Shown in pieces: positions 46,064 through 55,726 of a stretch of DNA of 58,617 nucleotides. The DNA lies in the NCBI GenBank assembly GCA_029777335.1, contig JAKOSN010000078.1, positions 1 through 58,617 on the forward strand, in the 5' to 3' direction. Position numbers and translations under genes: made by a program. The first letter of the stretch is position 1. Each line of letters starts with the position of its first letter. The DNA is from Planctomycetota bacterium (GTDB lineage Bacteria > Planctomycetota > Planctomycetia > Gemmatales > Gemmataceae). The notes beneath the pieces are model-generated. The model was not told the DNA's origin, did not search any database, and worked only from the letters and a program-made list of their open reading frames with translations.

Positions 46064-46436
46064 TGGTTCGAGCCAGTCGCGTCCCGACCACTGGGGGGGC
46101 AGGCGCCAGGCGCGGATCTGCAGCCAGCAGCGCGCCTACAGTGTCAGCCACAGGCCATCGGCTCGTCTGTGGCAGGCTCGGCCTGAGCGAGATCCAAGGA
46201 GAGCGCCATTGGCGAAAACCTCCGTGTGGAACGAGAGATGCATCCCCTCGGCCTGGAACTCATTCCTGGGCGGGATTCTGGATTCTCTGGAGACTTGATG
46301 CTCTATCATGAGTTCCAGAGCCGTTTTCGCCTGATGAAATGTGAACAATACAAGAAAAATGATTGCAAAAGGTGAGCAAAGTCCCGCTCCCCCTCGGCTG
46401 GTGAAACGGGTGAATGGAACGGGAGGAACAATCGCG
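46064..46436. other. intergenic region, no gene recognised
   Basis: This 373-bp gap lies between the YopT-like gene and the first sigma/WD40 fusion, both on the minus strand. Its left part is GC-rich and its right part AT-rich (46310-46375). Short open frames exist on both strands but lack ribosome sites and conserved patterns. No repeat, tRNA or terminator was seen. It may carry the promoter of the YopT-like pair. Confidence 0.4.
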
Positions 46437-49301
46437 CTAGTGCTTGCCCCCGGCTGGCCAGAGATGAATTGTCCCGTCCAGGCTCCCCGAAAGGAGGAGT
46501 TTGCCATCGGGGGACCAGGCCAGGGCATGGACCTCGGCGCCATGCCCCGCGAGGCGCGCTCTCTCCTTGTTTGCCTTCACATCCCACAGGAGGATCGTTC
46601 CTCCCTTCCCGGGCAAGGCCAGGCACGCTCCCTCCGGGGAGAACGCCATGCAACTCTGGCGCGCGAAGAGTTGTGGAGCCAGCGCACTTCGATCCAGCGC
46701 TTCGGTGATCGTTCCGACAGGGCGGGCCCGCGTGACTTCATACAGCGTGGTCACCATCTCATGCTGATGCAGTCCTGTGGAGACGATCCCCGTGGCGGCC
46801 AGAAGGCGTCCGTCAGGAGAAAAGCGCGCCAGGCGGCTAAAGGGGATCTCAAAAGTCGCTCGACTCTTCCCCGTCGCCAGATCCCAGGTGGCGAGCAACC
46901 CGCGCGCCTCCCGACTGCCAACATCGAATCCCATCGTGTGCAGTGACTTCCCGTCCTTGTTGCAAAGGAACGCCCAGAATTCGGCGTTCTCCACGCCAAT
47001 GCGCTGCACCACCTTCTGGGTGGCCACATCCCAGAATTCAAGGGGGGTGTTAATCCCCCCCACGCCGAGTTGTTTGCTGTCGACCGTGAACGCCAGGGAG
47101 GTGACCAGGATCCCTCGCACCGGGAGGAGCGCGATCCTGCGCCCCGTTTTCGTTTCCCACAGATGCACCCCGACATCATCCTTGTCCGTGCTCGCGGACG
47201 CCAGGAGTTTTCCATCGGGAGAAAAGGCCAGCGCGCTGATGGCCCCGGCATGTCCCTCCAAGCGATGGAGCGATTTGCGCGTATGAACATCCCACAGGTG
47301 GATGGTCCGATCCCAGCTTCCCGAGGCCGCCAGGTGCCCCTCTGGACTGAACGCCAGAGCAGTAATGCCTGCGCGATGACCCCTGTCCAGTCGGCGATCA
47401 ACCCCCGTGAGCGGATCCTGCAAGGCGATCTGGCCCCCGCGTTGAGCGAAGGCAAGCGTTTTGCCATCGGGAGAGAAAGCGGCTGCCGGGCGTGCTGACG
47501 CAATGCCCCAGCTGCGCGTCGTCGATACACTGCGGAGCACCTTCTGCCGGGCAACGTCCACCAGATGACACCCCGTGGTCGCAGCTACCAGGAGAAGCTT
47601 GCCATCCGGGGAGAACTGCACGTGTTCCGGCTGACCAAAAATGCTCTCCCCCAGCGCCAGGATCTCCTGCCCTGCACCGAGATTCCACACGCGCAGCCCA
47701 CGGAGACTGGTCGCGGCCAGGTATTTGCCATCGCGAGAAAAGGCGAGCGCGGTTTGTCCTCCCCTGGAGCCTGGAATGGCAGCCCGTTCCTTCCCGGTGG
47801 CAACACTCCAGAGATGGACCACCGGATCGCGACTGATCGATGTTGCCAGCGTTTTGCCATCCGGAGAAAAGGCGAGTCCGGTCGGGATTCCGCTAAAACC
47901 GTGCAACTGCAGAGCCACGCGGCCCGTGGCGGTCTCCAGCAACAGGACCGGTTGTTTGCGGCTGCCCCCGACCGCGAGCAGCTTTCCCTCGGGCGAGATG
48001 GCGAGAGGAATCCCCCCCTTGCTCCCCAGGTTTTCCAGCGTCACCTCCGCGCGCACCGCACCCGTGGCGACATCAAGGATCCGTAACATCGCTGGAGTCT
48101 CAGCCCCCTTGCGATCCACGACCGCTACCTGCTTGCCATCGGGCGTCATGATGAGGGAGAGCACACCCCGGTGCGATCCGTTGACAATCTCTGCATCCGG
48201 CTTCTCCAACCGACGAATCACCTTCCCGCTTCGGGCATCGATCAGGGTGATTGCTCGATCGATGCCTCCCACCACCAGGACCTTCCCATCGGGAGAAAAT
48301 GCAAGTGCCGAGATCTCCTGTCCGTGAGCGTAGCGCGTACTCCCAAGTCGCCCGAGGGCTCCCACGGGAAGGGGATCGCCGTGGTTGTCGCTGGCGGGGG
48401 GAAGCGGTGGCTCGGCGGAAGCAATGGGGGTCGCCTGGACAGTCTTCGGGGGTGTCACGGAGCCGAGAACCCCAACACCCAGTCCGCCCAGCATGAGGGT
48501 GAGGCAGAGCGCAACCCAGCGTCGCAGCGAAGATCCCACCAGGGAAGCAAGACTGTCTTCCAGCAACCAGGCCACCTGCGGGGAGAGCACCCTGGCTGCC
48601 GCAGGGGTCCCCACGGCAAGGTAGCCTGTTTGCGCGAGGAGTTCGACGGATACCGCTGCGCGGGCCGAACAGGCCGCCAGGAGCACTCCCACCGCCGGGA
48701 GAGCCAGCAGCACTCCGCGCCGTTCCAGCCGTCGGCGCAACAGATCGCGTGCCCGAGCCATGCGCCCGCGCACCGTCCCGAGCGGCCAGGAGAGTTGCTG
48801 AGCGATCTCCTCGTGAGTGTGATCTTGCAAATAACACAGAATCAGAGGCAAACGATATTTCTCGGGAAGGCGCTGCAGTTCCTCGTCGAGAAGCTGCTGC
48901 AGTTCGCGTCCTTCCAGTTGCGCCCCAGGAGAGGCGCCATCCGCCGAGTCCGTCGCGGGGATCAGGGCACGCCGGCGCTGAGCCTTGAGGCGCAGCGCCA
49001 GGCGCGTCGCCACCCCATGAAGCCAGCTGGCCAGAGCAGAGCGATCGCGAATACTGGCCGCCTTGCGCGCCAGCAACAGGAACGTCGCCTGAAAGACATC
49101 CTCGGTATCCTGATGATGCTGCAAGACCCGATGCGCCACCGCCCATACCAGCCCGGCATGGCGTTGCAGGAGCAGTCGAAACGGAGTGGGTTCGCCCTGA
49201 TCGAGGTAGAGCGCGAGCAACTCCGCATCACTTGCTTCGCGAAGTCGCGCGGATTCCAGCTGAACGCAGAACTGTTGCAACAAGGCTGGTGTGAGAGTCA
49301 T
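46437..49301 (-). CDS. ECF sigma factor fused through a TM helix to a 14-blade WD40 domain
   Basis: A 954-residue fusion. ATG 49301 follows GAGGAG; a longer in-frame start at 49571 adds a basic, non-conserved leader. Sigma region 2 (about 40-110) includes QDTEDVFQATFLLLARK. Sigma region 4 (about 140-192) includes LPEKYRLPLILCYLQDHTHEEIAQQLSWPLGTVRGRMARAR. A weakly hydrophobic stretch (195-250) and a transmembrane helix (about 261-281) follow. Then come 14 WD40-type blades (about 330-954), enough for two seven-blade propellers. The topology puts the sigma part in the cytoplasm and the propellers outside, suggesting a one-protein signal transducer. A similar protein is encoded at 55727-58384. 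Confidence 0.9.
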   Translation of the reverse strand: MTLTPALLQQFCVQLESARLREASDAELLALYLDQGEPTPFRLLLQRHAGLVWAVAHRVLQHHQDTEDVFQATFLLLARKAASIRDRSALASWLHGVATRLALRLKAQRRRALIPATDSADGASPGAQLEGRELQQLLDEELQRLPEKYRLPLILCYLQDHTHEEIAQQLSWPLGTVRGRMARARDLLRRRLERRGVLLALPAVGVLLAACSARAAVSVELLAQTGYLAVGTPAAARVLSPQVAWLLEDSLASLVGSSLRRWVALCLTLMLGGLGVGVLGSVTPPKTVQATPIASAEPPLPPASDNHGDPLPVGALGRLGSTRYAHGQEISALAFSPDGKVLVVGGIDRAITLIDARSGKVIRRLEKPDAEIVNGSHRGVLSLIMTPDGKQVAVVDRKGAETPAMLRILDVATGAVRAEVTLENLGSKGGIPLAISPEGKLLAVGGSRKQPVLLLETATGRVALQLHGFSGIPTGLAFSPDGKTLATSISRDPVVHLWSVATGKERAAIPGSRGGQTALAFSRDGKYLAATSLRGLRVWNLGAGQEILALGESIFGQPEHVQFSPDGKLLLVAATTGCHLVDVARQKVLRSVSTTRSWGIASARPAAAFSPDGKTLAFAQRGGQIALQDPLTGVDRRLDRGHRAGITALAFSPEGHLAASGSWDRTIHLWDVHTRKSLHRLEGHAGAISALAFSPDGKLLASASTDKDDVGVHLWETKTGRRIALLPVRGILVTSLAFTVDSKQLGVGGINTPLEFWDVATQKVVQRIGVENAEFWAFLCNKDGKSLHTMGFDVGSREARGLLATWDLATGKSRATFEIPFSRLARFSPDGRLLAATGIVSTGLHQHEMVTTLYEVTRARPVGTITEALDRSALAPQLFARQSCMAFSPEGACLALPGKGGTILLWDVKANKERARLAGHGAEVHALAWSPDGKLLLSGSLDGTIHLWPAGGKH

Positions 49302-49702
49302 TGGATCGCTCCTCGGTCGTGTGCCGTTCTCACTCCAGTAGTGCAGGGGAGAGGAAAAGCTATACAGGATTTTTCCCTCCAGCGGAGCGAGCCGCGGGGT
49401 CCACACCTCCAAGGCGAACCCTCCCGCGCTCTGATCCATCCGCCCGGTATGACAGCGACGACTCGCGCGCGATCTTCCAACAGGACGGTCAGGGCAACAA
49501 AATCGTCGCGCGAGGCTTGACGCGGGAGCGCGGACTGCTAGATTGTTATTGAATCTGAGACTCTGTCTCAACAGGCAGTTTCAGAAACCCACCCGAGGCA
49601 GCTCAGCCACTGCGAACGGCAGGCGCATCGCCCTGCTCGTTTCCGCTCGCGACGCACCTCTCCGAGTTGACTTTTCTCATTCTCTCCCGCGGAGGTGCGC
49701 TG
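49302..49702. other. divergent intergenic/promoter region
   Basis: This 401-bp gap separates the ECF-WD40 gene (minus) from the DUF1559 gene (plus). It contains a 6-bp-arm palindrome TGAGAC-TCT-GTCTCA at 49556-49570 and an AT-rich stretch near 49541-49556. No gene with good translation signals was seen, and no strong consensus promoter could be assigned. Confidence 0.4.
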
Positions 49703-50722
49703 ATGCGCGCGCAGTCGAACCGTCACGCCTTCACATTGATCGAGTTGCTCGTCGTGATCGCCATCATTGCCATTCTGATTGGCCTGTTGCTCCCCGCCGT
49801 CCAGAAGGTGCGCGACGCGGCGGCTCGCATTAAATGCGCCAACAATCTCAAGCAGATTGGCCTGGCCATGCACGCGTATCATGACGCCAACAACACCCTC
49901 CCACCCAATGGCATCTTTGGCTTCAACGGCACGGCGATGGTGCAAACGTCCCCCTGGTCAGCCCTGTCGCGCCTCCTGCCGTTCATTGAACAGGAGAACC
50001 TGTTTCGGAACATCGATCTCGCCACTCCCTACAGCAGTCAACCCTTCGTCACCTCCAGGCGCATTGGCACGTTCCTCTGTCCCGCCGAGGTCAACGATCG
50101 GGGGAGCGGAACCAATGCCACCTATGGCAACAAGAACTGGACTCTCAACTATGCGGTGAATCTTGGCACGTGGGGCGTGCTGACGAACAAGGCGACTGGG
50201 ATGCGGTTTGGCGACGGCGCCTTCAGTCCCAGTCGGGGTTACTCCCTGACGAGTTTCAGCGATGGCACGAGCAACACGTTGGCGCTGGCAGAGGTGAAGG
50301 GCTACACCCCCCGTCTGGTAGGTGCCGTGAATACCAGCACGTATGCTTCGCTGGCGCCGCCTTCCTCACCAGCTGAAATCACCACCTATTCGCTCGCTCC
50401 CTTCGATCCAGCCAGGCAGACGCACGTGGAATGGGTGGATGGGAAGGTCCACGAGACCGGCTTCACCACCGTCTTCCCCCCGAACACCCTGGTGGGCTAT
50501 TCGAGCAGCGGAACGACCTACGATGTGGACCTGGTGACCGCGACCGAATCCAACCTTGGCGACACCTATGCGGCGGTGACGTCGCGCAGTTACCACAGCG
50601 GAGGCGTGAACGTGGTTCTGATGGATGGCTCGGTGCGCTTTGTGAGCAACAGCATTTCACAGCCCACCTGGCGAGCACTGGGCACCCGCGTGGGAGGGGA
50701 AGTCGTGGGCGCTGATTTTTGA
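49703..50722 (+). CDS. DUF1559 prepilin-like secreted protein
   Basis: A 339-residue protein. ATG 49703 follows GGAGG and gives the prepilin leader HAFTLIELLVVIAIIAIL, cleaved before Phe. DUF1559 features follow: LLLPAVQKVRDAAARIKCANNLKQIGLAMHAYHD near the N-terminus and GGVNVVLMDGSVRFVSN at the C-terminus. It is flanked by minus-strand WD40 genes, the only plus-strand gene in this last 12 kb. It is related to, but not a close copy of, the protein at 32171-33124. Confidence 0.93.
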   Translation: MRAQSNRHAFTLIELLVVIAIIAILIGLLLPAVQKVRDAAARIKCANNLKQIGLAMHAYHDANNTLPPNGIFGFNGTAMVQTSPWSALSRLLPFIEQENLFRNIDLATPYSSQPFVTSRRIGTFLCPAEVNDRGSGTNATYGNKNWTLNYAVNLGTWGVLTNKATGMRFGDGAFSPSRGYSLTSFSDGTSNTLALAEVKGYTPRLVGAVNTSTYASLAPPSSPAEITTYSLAPFDPARQTHVEWVDGKVHETGFTTVFPPNTLVGYSSSGTTYDVDLVTATESNLGDTYAAVTSRSYHSGGVNVVLMDGSVRFVSNSISQPTWRALGTRVGGEVVGADF

Positions 50723-50742
50723 AGGAGTGCCGACGCCTCGGC

Positions 50743-52320
50743 CTACTTTTTCGGAACGGGGTTGGATTCTTTGATCGAGGGGAAGGGCCGGCGCGTAAGC
50801 GTGGAGAGATCCCAGACCTTCACCTGGCTGCTGGGGAAATCATTACTGCTCACAGCCAGCAGGCCCCCGTCCCGACTCATGGCCACCAGGTGAAGATACC
50901 CGCCATGACCGGGGAGGAAGAGAACCTCCGCGCCCGTGTCGGCCCTGCCAACCGCGACTCCGGTCTTTCCGTCGTCGTACCGCCCCCCGTTGGTGGTGTA
51001 GGCCAGGAGCCGGCCATCCGGGCTCAGCGCCACCCCTGCGATCTCCTTGTGTTTCGTGTTGAGCGCACCCAGCACTTTCCCATCCGCAGCATTGAGGACC
51101 GCCACCGCCGTTGTCCCCAGGATGATGTGGCGGCCATCGGGAGGGTAGATCACTGTTGCCGGGCCGTCATTCCCCTCACGGGAGTAGAGCAACTTCCCGT
51201 TCGAGGCGTCCCAGACGCGCAACTCTGGACGGCTTGGCTCACCACGGAAGTTAAACACTGCTGCCACATGAGACCCGCTGGGGCTGAACGCGACTTTGCG
51301 GATGTAATAGCTCTGCGACTCCAGGCTCAGGAGTTTCGCCCCGGTTGTGGCGTCATGGACCTGGATCCGGTTGCTCTTCTCCTTGACCTCGGCCCCCAGC
51401 GCCACGCGCGTCCCGTCGCCGTTGAACGCCACGGTCCGGACAGCCTCAAAGTCGCCCTTGATTGTCACCAGTTCCTTGCCGCTGAGGACATTCCAGACGC
51501 GCACCGTGCCATCAAGGCCTGCCGAGGCCACGCGCCGACCGTCAGGGCTCACGGCCAGGTCATGGATCGAGTGAGTATGTCCCTTCATCTCCATCAAGAG
51601 TTTGCCGGTGACGGCATCCCACACCTTGAGCACCCGCTCCTCACCCCCGGTAAACAATCGTTTGCCAAAAGGGCTAAACGTCAGGGCAAACACTTGCCCC
51701 TTGTGGTCCAGAGTAAACAGGGCCTGCGGTTGTGGTGACGCCGCCAGGGCCGTGTCGAGTGCGTCCAGTCCGGCCGCCGCGGAGACCTTCACCACAGGGT
51801 CAAGGAGCGCTGCTTCAAGAGCGGGGCGCACGCTGGGCAGGTGCGGAAAGAAGGTCACTACATCCTTGCACGCAGCGCCACGCTCCGCCTTACCGAGTTT
51901 GGGGTTCCTCACCCTTGCGAGCAGTTCCGCCAAGCGCACGTGCTCCTCAATGGTATCGAGCGCCTCGGCCTTGGCGCCGCGTGCGATCCCGTCGGCGTCG
52001 TTGAGAGAGGAGACGAGGGCATCGAGCGCCGGCCTGGCCTCGGCCCCCATCTGCGCGAGGTTCGTCGCCGCCCAGGCGCGGACTGCCGGGTCCGCGGCCT
52101 TGAGGAGCCTCGTCAGGACGGGCAGGGCCGGCCGGGCTTCCGCCCCCATGCGCTCCAGAACAATTAACGCACGTTTGCGTACCAGCGGGTTTTCGTCCTC
52201 AAGGAGTTTCAGATACTGGACCGCTTCAGACCGAGCTGGCTCCCCGCCACGGCAGGGTGACAGGGCGGTGTCGCTGAGCACGACCAGCGTGAGCACAAGA
52301 GCAATGCGCGCCTCAGCCAT
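50743..52320 (-). CDS. exported HEAT-repeat / seven-blade WD40 protein
   Basis: A 525-residue protein from ATG 52320, preceded by GGAGGGATGGGAAG. The signal peptide covers about residues 1-25. HEAT-like helical repeats (about 30-190) include NPLVRKRALIVLERMGAEARPALPVL and DPAVRAWAATNLAQMGAEARPALDAL, a clear internal duplication. Seven WD40 blades follow (about 200-515). It has the same architecture as the protein at 38892-40100 with a longer HEAT part. The next WD40 gene is upstream in sequence order and separated by 58 bp, so co-transcription of the WD40 genes is possible. Confidence 0.85.
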   Translation of the reverse strand: MAEARIALVLTLVVLSDTALSPCRGGEPARSEAVQYLKLLEDENPLVRKRALIVLERMGAEARPALPVLTRLLKAADPAVRAWAATNLAQMGAEARPALDALVSSLNDADGIARGAKAEALDTIEEHVRLAELLARVRNPKLGKAERGAACKDVVTFFPHLPSVRPALEAALLDPVVKVSAAAGLDALDTALAASPQPQALFTLDHKGQVFALTFSPFGKRLFTGGEERVLKVWDAVTGKLLMEMKGHTHSIHDLAVSPDGRRVASAGLDGTVRVWNVLSGKELVTIKGDFEAVRTVAFNGDGTRVALGAEVKEKSNRIQVHDATTGAKLLSLESQSYYIRKVAFSPSGSHVAAVFNFRGEPSRPELRVWDASNGKLLYSREGNDGPATVIYPPDGRHIILGTTAVAVLNAADGKVLGALNTKHKEIAGVALSPDGRLLAYTTNGGRYDDGKTGVAVGRADTGAEVLFLPGHGGYLHLVAMSRDGGLLAVSSNDFPSSQVKVWDLSTLTRRPFPSIKESNPVPKK

Positions 52321-52378
52321 CTTCCCATCCCTCCACGGGAGATCAGTCTCTTCTTGAACCGCGACGAGAACCCCGGAT

Positions 52379-53794
52379 TCAGTTCTGAATACGAGACTGC
52401 CGTCCGTTGTCGGCGACGACGATGGAACAGATTTCCCCGCCGTGATAGACCACGACGAACTGCGTAATCGACTGATACCGCTTCAGGTTCACCTTCGCCA
52501 CCGCGAGTCCGCCTGGCCCCCTCGGCTCCACCTCGATCTCAATGGTGACCTTGCCAGTATTGCCCAGAAATGACCTTCGCATTATTTCTGCAAACTCTTT
52601 AACACTCATAACGCGCTGACTGTCTGAGACGTGGCTAATCATCCAGACCACCTGGGTCTTTTCCACCATGGGGATCTTGCCGACCCTCCCGGCGGCGAAG
52701 GCGCCGAGCAGGTCGGCGACGGCCTCCCTGACCTTGCCCACCACAGCCGGGTCTCCGGGGGCCTTCTTCTGCGGCTCGGTGGGAGAAAGGACGATCGCCT
52801 TGCCCGCTGGCGGCAGGTCCCAGAGCTTGATGGTGCTGTCCGCGCACGCCGTGGCGATCGTCTTGCCGTCCGGACTGCGCACCACAACCTCAAACGTCTC
52901 ATAGGTGGCGTAGCGGGCAAACTCCTTGCCGGTGGACACCTCCCACAACCTCAGTTCTTCTCTGTAGTTGCCTACCGAGACCAGCGTCTTGCCGTCCGGG
53001 CTGAACGCCAGCCTCACCCCTTCTTCCTGTCTTACCGGGAGGGTCTTTAGCTCCTTGAGAGTGGCCAGGTCCCACAACAGCACGACGGAATAGTATTTCC
53101 CCCCCGAGGCCGCCAGCGTCTTCCCGTCAGGACTGAAGGCGACGGCCCACTTCCGCCCTGAGTTCCCCCCGAGCGCGGCCAGCTCCTTCCCGGTCGCGAC
53201 TTCCCAGAGGCGAACCCTGTCGTCATTGCCCGCGGTGGCCAGGGTCTTGCCGTCCGGGCTGAACACCACCAGATGCACATGGCTCTGGGAAGTCGTCTTG
53301 AACTTGACTGCTTCCTTGTTCGTCCTGGTGTCCCACATCTTGATCGACGAAGCCTCGGTGAGTGTATTCCCCCCCGCGACGAGCCAGTTGCCGTCTGGGC
53401 TGTAGGCCAGCGAATACACGCCGTGAGAGCACGCCTTGAGGGTCGCCAGCTCCTTCCCGGTCGCCGCCTCCCACAAGACGACGTCGTGACACCCCAGGGC
53501 CAGCGTCTTGCCGTCGGGGCTGAACGCCAGGCAATTCACGCTGTTGCGCGTGAAGTACGTGGCCGTGTGCTTGCCCGTGGTCAGGTCCCACAGGCGGATC
53601 GTCTCGTCCTTTCCTGCAGACGCCAGCGTCTTGCCGTCGGGGCTGAACGCCAGGGCGGCGACTCCCTTCGTGTGCCGCTTCAGGGTGGCCCGCTCCCGGA
53701 GAACACGTCGTTCCTGCGCGGAGGCAGTTGCGCAGAGCATCAGCGCCGCCAGCAGCAGCAAGGAACGGCGACAGGTCATTCCGCTCGACTTCAT
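52379..53794 (-). CDS. exported seven-blade WD40 protein, tandem paralogue A
   Basis: A 471-residue protein. ATG 53794 (MKSSGMTCRRSLLLL) begins a signal peptide ending ASA-Q and follows GAAGGA. The upstream in-frame start adds a Pro/Arg-rich leader with no signal. Seven WD40 blades (about 35-340), most with SPDGKTLASAG-type turns, are followed by a ~110-residue C-terminal domain of alpha/beta character (VREAVADLLGAF...AKVNLKRYQSITQFVVVYHGG). That domain looks NTF2-like by strand pattern only. It is nearly identical in its WD40 part to the adjacent protein at 53956-55359. Confidence 0.85.
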   Translation of the reverse strand: MKSSGMTCRRSLLLLAALMLCATASAQERRVLRERATLKRHTKGVAALAFSPDGKTLASAGKDETIRLWDLTTGKHTATYFTRNSVNCLAFSPDGKTLALGCHDVVLWEAATGKELATLKACSHGVYSLAYSPDGNWLVAGGNTLTEASSIKMWDTRTNKEAVKFKTTSQSHVHLVVFSPDGKTLATAGNDDRVRLWEVATGKELAALGGNSGRKWAVAFSPDGKTLAASGGKYYSVVLLWDLATLKELKTLPVRQEEGVRLAFSPDGKTLVSVGNYREELRLWEVSTGKEFARYATYETFEVVVRSPDGKTIATACADSTIKLWDLPPAGKAIVLSPTEPQKKAPGDPAVVGKVREAVADLLGAFAAGRVGKIPMVEKTQVVWMISHVSDSQRVMSVKEFAEIMRRSFLGNTGKVTIEIEVEPRGPGGLAVAKVNLKRYQSITQFVVVYHGGEICSIVVADNGRQSRIQN

Positions 53795-53955
53795 GAGTGG
53801 TTCCTTCTCGTAAGGAGGACTGGGCTCTTTTAACAGTACTCCAGCGCACCGAGTGAGCCTGCCGTCCGCCTCACCGAGGGCCAACGGCTTCCTATCCAGG
53901 CCTGAGCCAGGCTCACACCGCTCTTTTTCAAGCAAGCCGGTGAGGCGAACTGGAT

Positions 53956-55359
53956 TCAGGACTGGCCACCCATCCGGCCTCTTTGGGGGTCGTGGGGGAG
54001 GACGATGGACAGGAGGCGGCACTCTCCTACCGTGATTCCATAGATCACGACAAACGACAGGTGAGCCATCTTCACCTTCGCCACCGCCAATCCCGGTACC
54101 CCCTGATGCACCTCGATCTCCAGGTTGACCTTGTCTGTTTGGGCCAGGCTGGCTCTCTCGGCGGTGACAAACTCTGCCACGCTTGTCACACTGATCCGTG
54201 AAGTCTCTCCCGGATCGAGGACCACCTGCACCTTCTCCGAGACACGGAGAGTCCCCAGTTTCCCGATCACCAGGGCGCCGGCAAGATCAGTGACAGCCTC
54301 CTTGACCCTCGCCACGTCCTTTGGGGCCAGGGGAGGGTCTTTTCCTTCAATTTTCCCAACGCCCACCACGACCGCCTTGCCCGCTGGCGGCAGGTCCCAC
54401 AGCTTGATTGTGCTGTCCGCGCAGGCCGTGGCGATCGTCTTGCCGTCCGGACTGCGCACCACAACTTCAAACGCCTCATAGGTGTCATAGCGCGCCAGCT
54501 CCTTGCCGCTGGACACCTCCCACAGTCTCAGTTCTCCTCCGTACAGGCCGACCGTGACCAGCGTCTTACCGTCCGGGTTGAAAGCGAGCCTCACCCCTTC
54601 CTGTCTTACCGGAAGAGTCTTCCGTTCTTTGAGCGTGGCCAGGTCCCACAGTACGACGGCATAGTCCTTCCCTCCCGAGGCCGCCAGCGTCTTCCCGTCA
54701 GGACTGAAGGCGACGGCCCACTTCCACCCCCGGTGGTCCCCCAGCGCGGCCAGATCTTTCCCAGTCGCGACGTCCCAGAGGTGAACCTTACCGTCGCTGC
54801 CCGCGGTGGCGAGGCTCTTTCCATCTGGACTGAACACCACCCGATGCACTCCACCGCTGTTTCCCTTCCAGGCGAGCAGCACCTTCCCCGACTTCACATC
54901 CCACAGTTGGAGCGAACTGTTGTCGTCGGCCACCGCGAGCCGTTTTCCGTCGGGGCTGTACGCCACCAACGTGACTCGAGAAGAGAGGCCCTTCAGGGTC
55001 GCCAGCTCTTTTCCGGTCGCCACTTCCCACAAGACGACTTCAGACCCGACGACTTTGTTCCTTACCAGCGCCAATGTCTTGCCGTCCGGGCTGAACGCCA
55101 GAGAGGTCACGTCCCCCGCGAAAATCGTTGCCGTGTGCTCGCCCTTCGTCAGATCCCACAGGCGGATCGTACGGTCCTTTCCGGCAGACGCCAGCGTCTT
55201 GCCGTCGGGACTGATCGCCAGGGCGACGATCCCCTTGGTGTGCCGCTTCAGGGTGGCACGCTCGCGGAGAACACGCCTTTCCTGGGCGTGGGCACTCGCG
55301 CAAACCATCAGCGCCGCCAGCAGCAGGCAACGGCGACAGGTCATTCCGCTCAATTTCAT
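53956..55359 (-). CDS. exported seven-blade WD40 protein, tandem paralogue B
   Basis: A 467-residue protein from ATG 55359 (MKLSGMTCRRCLLLA), signal peptide ending AHA-Q. Seven WD40 blades match paralogue A closely; the last blade is the same in both (FEVVVRSPDGKTIATACAD). The C-terminal domain corresponds to that of A but has diverged (VKEAVTDLAGAL... VAKVKMAHLSFVVIYG). A and B therefore arose by tandem duplication with faster change in the C-terminal domain and in blades 2-4. Expression is probably linked to the upstream small membrane protein gene (44 bp gap). Confidence 0.85.
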   Translation of the reverse strand: MKLSGMTCRRCLLLAALMVCASAHAQERRVLRERATLKRHTKGIVALAISPDGKTLASAGKDRTIRLWDLTKGEHTATIFAGDVTSLAFSPDGKTLALVRNKVVGSEVVLWEVATGKELATLKGLSSRVTLVAYSPDGKRLAVADDNSSLQLWDVKSGKVLLAWKGNSGGVHRVVFSPDGKSLATAGSDGKVHLWDVATGKDLAALGDHRGWKWAVAFSPDGKTLAASGGKDYAVVLWDLATLKERKTLPVRQEGVRLAFNPDGKTLVTVGLYGGELRLWEVSSGKELARYDTYEAFEVVVRSPDGKTIATACADSTIKLWDLPPAGKAVVVGVGKIEGKDPPLAPKDVARVKEAVTDLAGALVIGKLGTLRVSEKVQVVLDPGETSRISVTSVAEFVTAERASLAQTDKVNLEIEVHQGVPGLAVAKVKMAHLSFVVIYGITVGECRLLSIVLPHDPQRGRMGGQS

Positions 55360-55403
55360 GGATGGTTCCTTCTTCTGAGGAGGACCGGGCGCGGAACAGG
55401 CAC

Positions 55404-55577
55404 TCAGTCCTCGTGAGGCCGTTCGGCCTCAGGCAGCTTACGTGCCGCCTCTTCCCGTTCTTCCTGTTCGCGCCGCTCCTTTGCCGCCCGTATGAAAACC
55501 CCAATCAGGACGGCGAGCATCGAGATCGTCATGCCGATCATGGAGAGCATCAGGCCCATCTGAGAGTACGGATGCAT
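55404..55577 (-). CDS. small single-pass membrane protein
   Basis: A 57-residue protein. ATG 55577 follows GAGGAG with 8-nt spacing, which favours it over an upstream in-frame start that adds a basic leader. One Met-rich transmembrane helix (about 7-29: MGLMLSMIGMTISMLAVLIG) is followed by a highly charged Glu/Arg tail. No family recognised. It lies between the second sigma/WD40 gene (149 bp upstream) and WD40 paralogue B on the same strand. Confidence 0.6.
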   Translation of the reverse strand: MHPYSQMGLMLSMIGMTISMLAVLIGVFIRAAKERREQEEREEAARKLPEAERPHED

Positions 55578-55726
55578 GACAGTTACTCCTCGGTTGAGAC
55601 CAAGCGAACAAGGTGCACGCCCTTTTCGCTCGCAGCTCACGACCCACAGCTTGAAGTCTTTTCACCGATTCCGAAGCCAACGTTGTGCCCTGGGGACTGA
55701 ACACCGCGCCCCCGGACCAGAAGGGT

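Noticed and set aside
46136..46543. 135-residue minus-strand frame between the YopT-like and sigma/WD40 genes
   Set aside because: It overlaps the C-terminal coding end of the sigma/WD40 gene and has no conserved features.
48171..49520. 449-residue plus-strand frame
   Set aside because: Antisense to the first ECF-WD40 fusion; no ribosome site or domain.
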